This document shows positions 39,641-50,149 of a stretch of 64,000 bases of DNA, one piece after another (within the stretch, counting starts at the first letter, position 1; the number at the start of each line of letters is the position of its first letter). The stretch comes from Coniella vitis (taxonomy: Eukaryota > Ascomycota > Sordariomycetes > Diaporthales > Schizoparmaceae). The notes below the pieces were generated by a model. That model made no database searches, was not told the DNA's origin, and saw only the letters and a list, made by a program, of their open reading frames with translations. The translations under genes and the position numbers were made by a program. The DNA lies in the NCBI GenBank assembly GCA_011317545.1, contig WUJK01000014.1:248001-312000 (forward strand), in the 5' to 3' direction.

Positions 39641-41679
39641 AACCTATTTCTAATAGGGTTATACGGCTATACCTAAGGAGGTTAAGGAGTATATTATCCG
39701 AGTTAAATCTACCTCTCCCGGGGTAGATACGCTTTAATATCTCTATTAAAGGAGTATTAGGATAATATAAGCTCTTTTCTAATATAGCTTTATAATTACT
39801 ACCTTATTATAAGGTATTTCCCTCTACCCTAACGCTACGCTAAGGTATTAATATACCCTAAGCTAGGAAAGAGGGATATAGGTAGCCCTAGGTTATATAA
39901 GCCTATCGTTCTCCTTTCTATTTTCTCTAAAGGGCTAGAAAGGCTAGTTATATATAGGCTTTCCTAGATTCTATTTATTAAAGGGGTCCTTAACCCTTAA
40001 TACTATAGGGTATTATTAAAACGCTTTATAACGGATTTTATTATAATACTTATATATAACGTTAAGCTAGTATTCTCCCGAGGATAAATTACTATAATAA
40101 TAACTAGAGATATATAAGGGGCTTTTAATACTATTCTTTATAATAGATTAGTTATATAGCTATAAGCCTTCGCCTTCCTATTATTATTATTAAGTTTAAT
40201 AACCTTCTTCTTAGTAATATAGTTAGTATAAGTTCGCTTAGATAGGTCGACGATAGATTTCTCCTCGGTAAATTATAGTATACCTTAGGGCTTACCTCTT
40301 TTACTATTATTATATATAATATACCTCTCGGAGTTTATTTTATAGGGGGGTAGTAGGTATTTTTATTATACGAATAATATTATCTTCCTTTATATCTCTA
40401 ATAGCGCGGAGGAGAATATAATATTACTAGAGACGGATATAGCGAGCGTTAACGATTAGGCTATAAGGAATATAATATAATTCGTAGTAAAGAAGATTAA
40501 AGCTTTTTACTTCTTAAGGCGTAAGGAGGTAGTATAGCCGGCTATTATAATAAATAATAGGCGTATAAAGCTTATTATTAGTATACCCTCCTATTCTAAG
40601 GTAGCTAGCTTCTATTAATTAAGCTTCTAATTTAATAAGCGTTTTATAGGTAGACGGTATATAAAGGAGAGGGTTTATAAGATAGCGAAGGTTATTACCT
40701 ACTTTAAGAGTTTTAAGAAAATATAATATAGCCCCCTTATAATATCCTTTTATAAGGCGGTTACGGCTATACTTATCCCGATACTTATATATATAGCGGA
40801 CTCCTAGTTTCGGCCGAGCTATATACTTACGGTATAGCTTAAGAAGGCGGATTAATTATTAGTAAAAGGTATTAAAGGGGTATTATCGGCGTAGAAAATA
40901 GTATATATAATAATAGCCCTTTATAAAACAGGCCTTCCTATAACTAGGCTTATACTTAAAGCAGTAGTTTATTAAGTTAGCTTATAATACGCTCTATTAA
41001 ATATAAGGTACCCCTTTTATAAGCGGATATACGCCCCTATTAGTTATAACCTTAGGGTATTTAATATATATTTTACGGACGCTATATACGGGTTTCCGGC
41101 TATACCTAAACTAGCCCTTTTACCTCCCCGATATCTTAACCGGGCTATTTTAAACCCTAATATCGGTTATTCTAAATAGAAGGCGGCTATACGTTATAAT
41201 ATATAGTATATAACCTTACCGCTAAACGCTACGGTAATATATATAAACGGCTCTAAGGTTTGGGATAAGCTTAAGTATAAAGTAAGCTATAGGTATATCG
41301 TTATAAGGGATAATATACTCGTTACTATTACTACTAGGGTACTTTATAAGTATTTATACGTTTTCGATATAAAGACGGTTAGGGCGCTTATAAAGCTATA
41401 GCTAGCGCTAGAAATAGTACTAACGGTATTATAAGTTAGGCAGGTGCCTAGTTATTAGGGCTTGATTATATAGGATATAAGCCGATATATATTTATTCGG
41501 GAGCTACGTATATACAACTCCCTTATTACTAGACTTCTACTCCTTCGTTTAATTAATTATAATATATTAACCCTTACGTTTTAAGCCCTTATACGTAACC
41601 CTTTATATTTAATTAAACTCCTTAATAGCGAAAGATCCGTTACCCTATTATAGTAGCCTAGAGTAGTATACGAGTACCT

Positions 41680-42590
41680 TTCGCGCTATCTTCTACCTAA
41701 TTTTATTCCCCCTTCGCTCGCTACTATAGAGTCTCTTTCTCGCCTACTTATCTCTATATAAGAGCTGCTTAAAAGCCGCGATAAGCTCGATACTTAGCTT
41801 ATTAATATATATAGTAAGATCTATCGGTATAACGCCTATATAGGCGACGATCTCTCTTAAGTCTACTTTATCTATAACGTTATTTCTCGTAACCTCTAGA
41901 TAAAGTACTTCGCTATATATATAGAGTAGGTTTCGAGCGGTAGGATCGTAGCTAGCCTAGCGTCTTTCCTAAACCTTATACGAAAAATACTAAAGAAACC
42001 GAATAAAGAATAGAAAGCTAGCTAACGCTTAATTAAATTATATAAAGTAGCTTTAAAGCCGTATTAGAGTACCTAAACCGCTAGGATATAATATTCTTTA
42101 AAGTAGGAGGTACCGATTAGTTAGATAAAGCAAAGATCCTTATACTTACTACTAGCTTAAACGCTGCTTTTCGTACTCGGCTCGATCTAATAGCTTAGCT
42201 ATAAACTTAGGTAGAGTTTATATAGCTATTATATATATCCGACTTTATATTTATTAGCGTAATAGCTACGCCTAAATACTAAATAAGTAGAGGCGGAGTA
42301 ATATATAGCGGCGAACTAATAGATATAGATATTAGTATACTTAGCGGTAAACCTTATAAGTATTATAATTATAGTAAGTTAGGCTATATCGTACGATATT
42401 ATTTATAGCTGCGCGCGAATAGTACTACGGTAAACCTGCTAGGGAGCAACTTATAAATAGCTCCTACTATTTTTCGTTTAAAGGAGGATATTATATATAC
42501 CTACCTCGATATAGCGGACCTTATCGATAAGTTCGATACTTATAATATAATTACGCGCTTCGAGGAGTAATAACTAAGCGGCGGTTAAGT
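41680..42590 (+). pseudogene. LTR-4 gag relic with zinc knuckle
   Basis: A Glu/Arg/Leu-rich region ends in a mutated CCHC zinc knuckle at about 42,358-42,398: in the frame KPYKYYNYSKLGY the tyrosines and the last residue stand where Cys and His would be before RIP (TGC/TGT to TAC/TAT, CAC/CAT to TAC/TAT). This motif binds RNA in retroviral-type Gag nucleocapsids. The frame has many TAG and TAA codons. The N-terminus cannot be fixed. Confidence 0.55.
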
Positions 42591-42621
42591 ACTAAATTAG
42601 TAGTAAAGGTATATATTCGGT

Positions 42622-42915
42622 CCAATTTGTCAGAACCCTACCCTGAACGCCAGGAAAGCGCAGCGGTAACGCAGTCCCTGCGGCTTGGAACAAGGGCCTG
42701 CCGGCAGCTCTCGGCAGGCGGCCATGGAATCTCAAAGATATAAAGAGCCGTCGGAAGCTTCGGAAACCAGTGAATGGAGAGGGGATTTCTCTTTAGGTTC
42801 AGTTTCTGTCAACGAATACTACTATCATGGCGTCTTCTGTGCAATATAGCTGCTTTTACGCCAAGAACTCGTCGTCTATGTTGTACTTCATCACCTTGCA
42901 ACAACTCACCTCCTG
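42622..42915. other. Unmutated GC-balanced island inside LTR-4
   Basis: About 290 bp with normal base composition and abundant CA and TG, inside an element otherwise stripped of both. An ATG at 42,724 opens 41 codons ending in TAG at 42,849, and another frame is open at 42,774-42,962, but neither resembles a known protein. The left part holds a GC-rich inverted-repeat-like stretch (CCTGCCGGCAGC near 42,699). It could be captured host sequence or a late insertion. No flanking duplication was found. Confidence 0.6.
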
Positions 42916-43151
42916 ATATAATTATATATTTAGGACGGACTAGGTACGGTATAGTTAGCTAAATCTAAAAACTTTACCCGTAGGGTTTATATACCTCTAG
43001 TATTGCCTAGCAAAAGCAGCGTATACGCTTTATAATTATAGCGTTTAAGTACTATTAAGTTAAAAACCCTACCTAGAGGGGACTATATATAAATCTTAGG
43101 ATCGAAGGGAGAGAACGGTTTTAAGTTATTATTTCGACTAAGTCTAGTCTT

Positions 43152-43164
43152 AATAGGGGGGTAA
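43152..43164 (+). other. Polypurine tract of LTR-4
   Basis: AATAGGGGGGTAA (with one T in the purine run) directly precedes the 3' LTR, where LTR retroelements prime second-strand DNA synthesis. Confidence 0.55.
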
Positions 43165-45016
43165 TATTGTAGGTTAGGCAGGTGCCTGGTTATTAGGGCT
43201 TAGTTACGTAGGATATAAGCCGATACGTATTTATTCGGGAGCTACGTATACGCAGCTCCTTTACTACTAGACTTCTGCTCCTTAGTTTAATTAATTATAG
43301 TATATTAACCCTTACGTATTAAGCCCTTATACGTAACCCCTTTATAAACGGCTATATTTATCTATATAGATAATACCTCGGTTATCTAGAGATTATAGGG
43401 TAATATACTTATTACCTTATAATAAGCTTTTCGGAGTTTTTAAGCCCTTTATAAATAATACCTAGCGGAGGGCTAGCTAATAACTATCCTCTAGAAACTT
43501 AGTTATATAGGTATAGCTAGGAATAAGCTTATAAAGACCCTTATAAGGAGGGGTATAATACTCTCCTTAATAGGGCGGGTAATAAGCCTTATTACCTTAA
43601 GCGTACGGACCCTTTATTAAGAGGGGATTAAGCGCTTTAAGAAGATATAATAAATATAAGAATAAATAATCTTATTTAATTAATATAGCGCTTAGGGCTA
43701 AGCTACCGGATTATAGTATAACCGGTTCTCTCCTTAAGCTATTAATAGCTAGCTCTTTTTATAGCTATAAGGATTAGTTATAAAGACTTTAAAGTATACT
43801 ATTACCGTTTTAGCCGGCTAGAGATAAGCTATTATTATAAAGTAGGATATTTATATAAGCTTTTGTATCGGTATTAAGTATATTATAATATGATTAAGCG
43901 GAGGTAATAGGATTAGCTAAAGGGCCCTTCCGGGCCCCCTACTAACTAATTCCGCGAAATATATTTATAAAGGGTTCTTATAAACTATTAGGTATAATCT
44001 ACCTTCTTAGAAATAGTATATAAGGACTTTCTATAAGTAGTTTCCTTATTACTTTTTATACGGTAGGTATAATATAATCTATTACCTTATAGGAAAGCGA
44101 GTTTAAACGAAATCTTATATTACTAGCTATTAGGATAATTTATAGCTATATTATAAGTTATCTAGGGCTAAGGTATATTAAGCTATATATAATCGATTAC
44201 CTAATATATAGCGTTACTAAGGGCGTATAGCGCGGTATAGCGGTTAGCGGGAGTATTTAGGGTAGGGGTAATTAGGCCGGGAAGTAATTATAATAAGCTT
44301 ATAACGCTAGGGGCGTACTCCTAGTTATAGGTACTATTAATATCGGTAATAATAGTAATAATAGTCTAGTACTACTGCTATTATAGCTATTACTATAGCT
44401 AATACTTATTAGTAGTATTTATTTATTTATTTATTTAATTAAATTAACGCCGGACTAGTTACGCTAGTATACCTCCTAAGGGGTATCTCGGCGTATACTG
44501 CCTATCGTACTGCTAAGGAGTATATATATACCCACCCAGTATATATATTCGTAATATAACCCCAGCCCGAAGGCTGCTTTATAGCGTATTAGCTATATCC
44601 CAGAGGCTAAATACTCTAGGGATTAGTCTTAGAGCAGAGTTATATAATACTATTAGTATAGCCCGTATAGAGCTACGTTTTTATTAGGTTAGCGTATTAC
44701 CGTATAATTACTAGATATTAGATACCGGCCGAGATTAGTTCCGAAGCCGTACTATATATATACTATACGTCGACTATACTAGCGATAACCTTACTAGTAT
44801 AGTAGCCTAAAGGCGCTACGCTAGAGAGCTAGCTAACTACTAAGCTATTAATATAGCGTAGATATCCTTATAATAGTATAAAGTAGTAGCTTAAGATATA
44901 TTAGAGATATACCTTAAGGCGTCTACTATTATTAGTCCGTAAAAATATACGTTCTTCTACTAATAATAGCTAGCCCTTTATCTATAGTTATAGATAATAG
45001 CTATTATAACTAGTTA

Positions 45017-45045
45017 TACCCCTACTATTATTAATAGTAGGGGTA
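45017..45045. other. Conserved hairpin in the LINE-A 3' region
   Basis: TACCCCTACTATT pairs with AATAGTAGGGGTA over 13 bp around a 3-nt loop. Matching hairpins lie at 16,147-16,175, 19,543-19,572 and 21,222-21,247 in other copies, some with G-U pairs or RIP changes. It lies between the tail and ORF3, so it would be in the 3' end of the LINE RNA and also upstream of ORF3. Confidence 0.6.
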
Positions 45046-45069
45046 TAGCGCTATCTATTATATTTCTCC

Positions 45070-46947
45070 TATACTTATTATAGCTTGTCTAAACTCCCTC
45101 CTCCTCCTCCCTTCTCTCTCCTCCTTTCTTAATCTATTATATAGCAGTATAATAGTATTACTAACTATCGCCGCCGCTATACTATACTCCCCTTTATAAT
45201 CCTAAATATAGTAACTACTATTACTATTACTATAATACTTCCTAAAAAAGGAAGTAAGCGTATCTACCTTTCCTGATCGAATACTAGGACTTATAGTAAT
45301 CTACTAACGTTTTAAATTATTATATAGCTAAGTATACTAAAGCGCGCTATAAAGCCGACTATTAACGTATTTAATAGTAATAACTACGTTTATAATAAAG
45401 ATAAAGGCGATAAAGATATCCTATAGAAGGCCCTTAATAGTACCCTCGAGCTCGAGGATAAGGATAAGGGTAGTACCGAAGCTACTAAGGATAATACTAA
45501 TAGCGAAGATAAGGTAGATTTACTCTAAGATAGCTAGGAATAAGCTAAAGATACCTCTAGTAATAAGGAGCCTATTACTAATATATATATTAGTAATAAT
45601 AACGCCGAGGAGGACGATAAGGAGGCCTGCTAGGATAAGGCTAACGACGATAGTAACTATATTACTAGTAGTAATATTAATCGTACCTATATAGACGATA
45701 GTAGTAGTAGTAATAGTAGTAATATCGATAACGATATCGGTATCGCCTATATTACTACCGCCGGTAATACTAGTAATAAACGCCCTATACTTACCTTTAC
45801 TCCTATTAATACTCCTACTACTAAGAAATAGCGTTCTACTACTACTATTAGTAATAATAATATTAAGGCTAAGGCTATTAAGATAGCAGCTCCTTTTAAG
45901 GCTAACCCTCCTTATATTACCCGTACTACTAACGCTATTACTACTATTAGTATTTAGCCTAAGGCTAAGATTAATAAGAAGAAAATTAATACTATTAAGA
46001 ATAAGGGTAAGGCTATTACTCCTATTACCCCTATTAAGCGTAAGAAGATATAAAAGGCTAGCGAAGCTACTCCTAATAGCCGTTATATCGTAACCTAGCG
46101 CGATATACCTTAGAAGTAATATCTAATTTCGGTAATTATTAGTAAGTCGTTTAGCGATTATTAGGATATCGAGGGTAATACCCGCTATTAGCGCCACTAG
46201 TATAAGGGCTATACCCCTTTAGCTAACTATTTAATAACTATTAGCCGTTAGCTATATAACGCCTTATAGGAGGGTAAGGATAATACCCCTTATTATATTA
46301 TTATTCGTATAGCTAAGGAGGCCTACGATAAAGTATTAGCGGAGGGCTTTACCGAATTATCTAGTAAATCGGAGGAGGAGGTAGAGCCGGTTATATAGCC
46401 TTAGAAGCGCCCCCGCTATATCCTACCCCGCTACCGCTAATAATAATAGTACTAGCTATAATACTAGCCCTAGTAATACTAGCGCTAAGCTATTATAGCT
46501 ATTATTATTACTATTAGCGCTAATACTACCTACGAGTAAGAGTATACCCCTAGCGCTATAAGCTTATTATAATTACTTCCCGGCTTAATTACCCCTACCC
46601 TAAGTATTCCTATTAATTACTATACCGCGCTATACGCCCTTAGTAACGCTATATATTAAGTAATCGACTATATATAGTTTAATATACTTTAGCCTTAGAT
46701 AGCCTATAATATAGCTATAAACTACCCTAATAGTTAATAGTATAAGATCCTAATTAAACCTATTTTCCTATAAAATAGTAGATTATATTATACCTATTAT
46801 ATATATAATAATAAGGGTATTATTTATAAAGAATCTTTATAAACTACTTCTAAGAAGGTAGACTACGCCTAATAGTTTATAAGTACCCTTTATAAATATA
46901 TTTTACGGAAAGGGGTATTAAGGGGCCCGGCTAGGCCCTCCGGCTAA
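45070..46947 (+). pseudogene. LINE-A ORF3 relic (antisense frame), C-terminal part best seen
   Basis: From 45,427 to a TAA at 46,945-46,947 one frame is continuous for about 506 codons with no frameshift. In order the inferred protein has an acidic region (45,427-45,660, runs such as EED and DKDK), a Ser/Asn run, a Thr/Pro/Lys basic region (45,760-46,080), a mixed region, a Gln-rich stretch where TAG and TAA cluster (46,433-46,500), and a Tyr-rich C-terminal part (46,550-46,940). It overlaps ORF2 only at the two 3' ends. I recognise no known family. The layout suggests a nuclear or nucleic-acid-binding protein, but that is a guess from composition. Confidence 0.55.
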
Positions 46948-48385
46948 TCCCGTTACCTCCGCCTAACTACCGTATAATATACCTAATACCGAGGCGAAAG
47001 CTTATTAGAATAGCCCGTTCTATAGTAGCGGCCTATCCCTAGCCGGCTAAACCGATAATAATACGCTTTAAAATCGCTATAACTAGTCTTTATAGCTATA
47101 AAGAGAGCTAGCTATTAGCGGCTTAGCGAAAGGGCCGGCTATATTATAATACGAAAGCTTAGCCCCTAAGCGCTATATTAGCTAGATAAGATTACCTATT
47201 AATATATCTATTATATCTTCTTAAAGCTTTTAATTCCCTCTTAATATAGGGTTTATATACCTAAGGTAATAGGGCTTATTATCCGCCCTATTAAGGAGAA
47301 TATTATACCCCTTTTCGTAAGGGTATTTATAAGCTCGTTCCTAGCTATACCTATATAACTAGGGCTTTAGAGGATAGTTACTAACTATCCCTCTATAAGG
47401 TACTATTTATAAAGGGTTTAAAAGCTTCGGAAAGCTTATTATAAGGTAATAAGCGTATCACCGTATAATCTCTAGATAACCGAGGTACTATTTATATAAA
47501 TAAATATCGCTAATAATACCGTTTCTAGCGCTAATTATAATTCCGTAAGCGCCCTAACCGCTTTAGCATCGAAAATATATAAGTATTTATAAAATGCCCT
47601 AGTAATAATAGCAACGAATACCCTATCCCTTATTATAATATACTTATAGCTTACCCTATACTTAGATCCCTTCTAAACCTTAGAGCCGTCCGTATATATT
47701 ACTATAACGTTCGGTAGTAGGGTTATATACTATATATTATAATATATAGCTATTTCCTCCTTAGGGCAACCGATATTAGGGTTTAATATAATACGGTTAA
47801 GATATTAGGGGGTTAATAGGGCCGGCCTAGATATAATAGGAAAGCCGTATATAATATCTATAAAATATATATTAAATACCCTAAGGTTACGTCTTATAGG
47901 AGCGTATATCCGTTTATAAAAGGGGTATCCTACGTTTAGTAGAATATACTATAAGCTAGCCCGGCGAATTGCTGCTCCTAGCGTAAGCTTAGCTATAGGG
48001 AGGCCCGCTTTATAAAGGGCTATTACCGTATATACCGTCCTCTACGCCGGTAATACCCCTTTAACGCCCTTTACTAATAGTTAATCCGCCTTCTTAAGCT
48101 ATACCGTAGGCGTATAGCCCGGTTGAGATTAAGCGTCCGCCGTATATATAAGTATCGGGATAAGTATTATTATAACCGCTTTACGGAGGGATACTATAAG
48201 AGGGCTATATTATACCTTCCTAAGGCTCCTAAAATAGGCTATAACCTTCGCTATCTTATAAACCCTTTCCTTAATATACCTCCTACCTATAAAACGCTTA
48301 TTAAATTAGAATCCTAGCTAGCGGAAGCTAGTTACCTTAGAATAGGAGGGTATATTAGTAATAGGCTTTATACGCTTACCGCTTA
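46948..48385 (-). pseudogene. LINE-A ORF2 relic: RNase H end only
   Basis: The inverted C-terminal part of ORF2. The RNase H YTDGS region is at about 47,684-47,710, and matches to 24,000-24,600 continue to the break at 48,385, about 500 bp short of the YADD site. RIP stops occur throughout. Confidence 0.55.
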
Positions 48386-48599
48386 TCCTTCCCGATACTT
48401 TTCTCGTATACGCCTACTTTTATTAAAGGTATATACGGTTTTACTAATAATTTACTAATATCTAAACTATTTATATATAGGTAAATACGATCGCGGGATA
48501 GCCTTATAGGAGGCCCTACTTACGGATATAACGTAGGGCGGCTTGCCGCCGCTTAAGGGATTAATACCTAGGATAGATACTAGTTCTATTACGGATTCG

Positions 48600-50140
48600 A
48601 TTTACTCCCTTATATAGCAGAAGAGGTACCGTAATACCGCGCTATAATTATAAAGAATATTATTACTCGTTTAGATAATCCCCTTACTCCTAATACGGTT
48701 AGGACCCTTCTTATAAGTATACGCCGTACGTTTATAGCTCGGGAGATAATCCTACTAACGGTAGATAAGACCCTAAGAAAACTAGTTAATACCTTTAAAG
48801 GCCCTTTATAAAGCGAGGAGCATCTTTATATAAAGAAACTATATTCCTAACTCTTAGCTATAACTAAGCGTAAGCTTAAAAATCTTTTATCGGACCCGGC
48901 TATTAGCCGGCCTACTCCGATATACCCGATTCCTCCTATTATTACTCTATAAGTAATACTCTACCCCTAATAGCTACCTTTACCCGCTTAATACCCCTAA
49001 TAGGGTTAAGGCTAGGCTATTATTATAAGCGCGGATATTAAGCTCCCGGTAGAGCTAGCTTATTATACTCGAGAATCCGGCCCTTAATATAGCCGGTAGC
49101 GGGGATAGGATATAAAGATCCTCCTTAGGATTACCCCTTATAATATACTTATAAGCTTGCCCTTTTAGGGATTTAAGCTAGGTATCTATACTCGGCTTTA
49201 AATCCTTATAATTAATATAATAGTAATTATTAAAACCCTTACCGGCTAGGCTTTACGCCTTATTAATAAGGAGGTTCGGGATAAGCTTTTCGCTAACCCT
49301 TTAAAGGATAAGCTACTAAAGCTAATATAAGCGTCCTCGGCGATTATACCGTAGACCTAGGTTATTTATATAGCGATTAGGGTTCCGAGGGAGCTTTATA
49401 ACCCCTTTACCTATTAAAGGGTTTCTCCTAAGGAATATATCCGGGAGGAGGCTATAATATAAACAGGAGTCGAGCTTATTTTCTATAAGCTTTCTATAAA
49501 CGGATATAACCCTACTACGGGTATTACTATTTAGCTAGTATCCTTTTTATATAAAGTATAACCCTTTTAGGTCTTTATCCTACCCTATACCCGGCTAATA
49601 TAAAAGATAGAGAGGCTCTCTTTCTATATAGATAGCTATCTTAATTACTATTTAACTAAGCGTTATATAAAGAGTAAATAATACCCTACCTATTCTAACG
49701 CTTAGTATACTTAGGAAGGGGAGATTTATACGCTTCCCCCTAAGTATACTAATTATTATAAGCCGGTCCGCTCTAGCTACTTTAGCTATATTACCGCCCC
49801 TATAATAATTAATAGGTAGCTTTATTACCCGTTTATCTCTAAGCTTAAAAGGATTAGGAATATAAGTAAAGCTTATTATAATAATATAAATATAGCTATA
49901 GATATTATTAATAGCTAGGAGCCTTAACCCCCTATTAAGCCTACGGAATAGCCGTTTATCGAAAGCCCCTCTCGAAAGCGGCCTTATAATAATATCCGCG
50001 ATTATATACCGCCGATCGGCTTATAATAGCGCCCGCGGCTCAACCTAGCTAATACGCTACCTCCGAAGAATCCTAACCCCGCTATAAAGAGAGAGCCTAC
50101 GCCCCCGGCGGATATAATTAAGGATAACGATAATATAGTT
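48600..50140 (+). pseudogene. LINE-A ORF1 (gag-like) relic
   Basis: Lies between the 5' end and the endonuclease. The N-terminal half is Pro/Ser/Thr-rich. A knuckle-like region (KYTNYYKP, probably CTNC before RIP) is at about 49,738-49,765, followed by a possible histidine and a further cysteine position. TAA and TAG break all frames, so the exact frame and borders are uncertain. LINE ORF1 proteins package the element RNA. Confidence 0.5.
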
Positions 50141-50149
50141 ATAATCCTT

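Larger units (their letters stand above)
41427..43346 (+). mobile_element. LTR-4, complete gag-only LTR retroelement
   Basis: Two direct LTRs (41,427-41,607 and 43,165-43,346, about 182 bp) enclose 1,557 bp, and the element is flanked by AACGG (41,422-41,426 and 43,347-43,351). A purine tract, AATAGGGGGGTAA, lies directly before the second LTR. The internal part codes for a gag-like relic with a CCHC knuckle, but no protease, reverse transcriptase or integrase is seen, and 1.56 kb is too short for them. It would depend on enzymes from another element. It contains a sharply bounded unmutated island at about 42,622-42,915. The insertion splits the RNase H domain of a LINE-A. Confidence 0.8.
39641..43935 (+). 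pseudogene. LINE-A ORF2 relic: RT and RNase H
   Basis: The YADD site reads YYTNN at about 40,364-40,378 and the RNase H YTDGS site reads YINGS near 41,240-41,254. The two blocks are 873 bp apart and in the same frame, which supports a single ORF2 polypeptide carrying both domains. The RNase H second half resumes after the LTR-4 insertion with an IYIDNTS stretch near 43,354-43,375. Stops are frequent and both polymerase aspartates are lost. Confidence 0.6.
39641..44416 (+). mobile_element. LINE-A, 5'-truncated copy
   Basis: Starts within ORF2 before the reverse transcriptase core, matching 51,480 onward, runs through RNase H and into the region of the antisense ORF3, and stops at about 44,416 where the tail of a minus-strand LINE-A begins. 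The LTR-4 element is inserted at 41,427-43,346. No target duplication was found at the left border with the gypsy gag relic. Confidence 0.75.
44417..48385 (-). mobile_element. LINE-A, 5'-truncated copy with tail
   Basis: On the plus strand: a TTTA tail, the conserved 3' region, ORF3, then inverted RNase H and the end of the reverse transcriptase, stopping at 48,385 where a plus-strand LINE-A starts. Compared with 3,841-4,410 and 19,590-20,170 it lacks about 290 bp of ORF3 near 45,345, with a short shared sequence (GCGCTAT) at the junction, as in a microhomology deletion. The 64-codon frame at 48,123-48,317 is only the antisense of RNase H. Confidence 0.75.

Noticed and set aside
42774..42962. 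62-codon open frame as a real gene
   Set aside because: It crosses the right edge of the unmutated island into RIP-mutated LTR-4 sequence, so its C-terminal third cannot be an evolved coding sequence.
48123..48317. 64-codon open frame on the plus strand
   Set aside because: Antisense of the LINE-A ORF2 end; no matching frame in the other copies.
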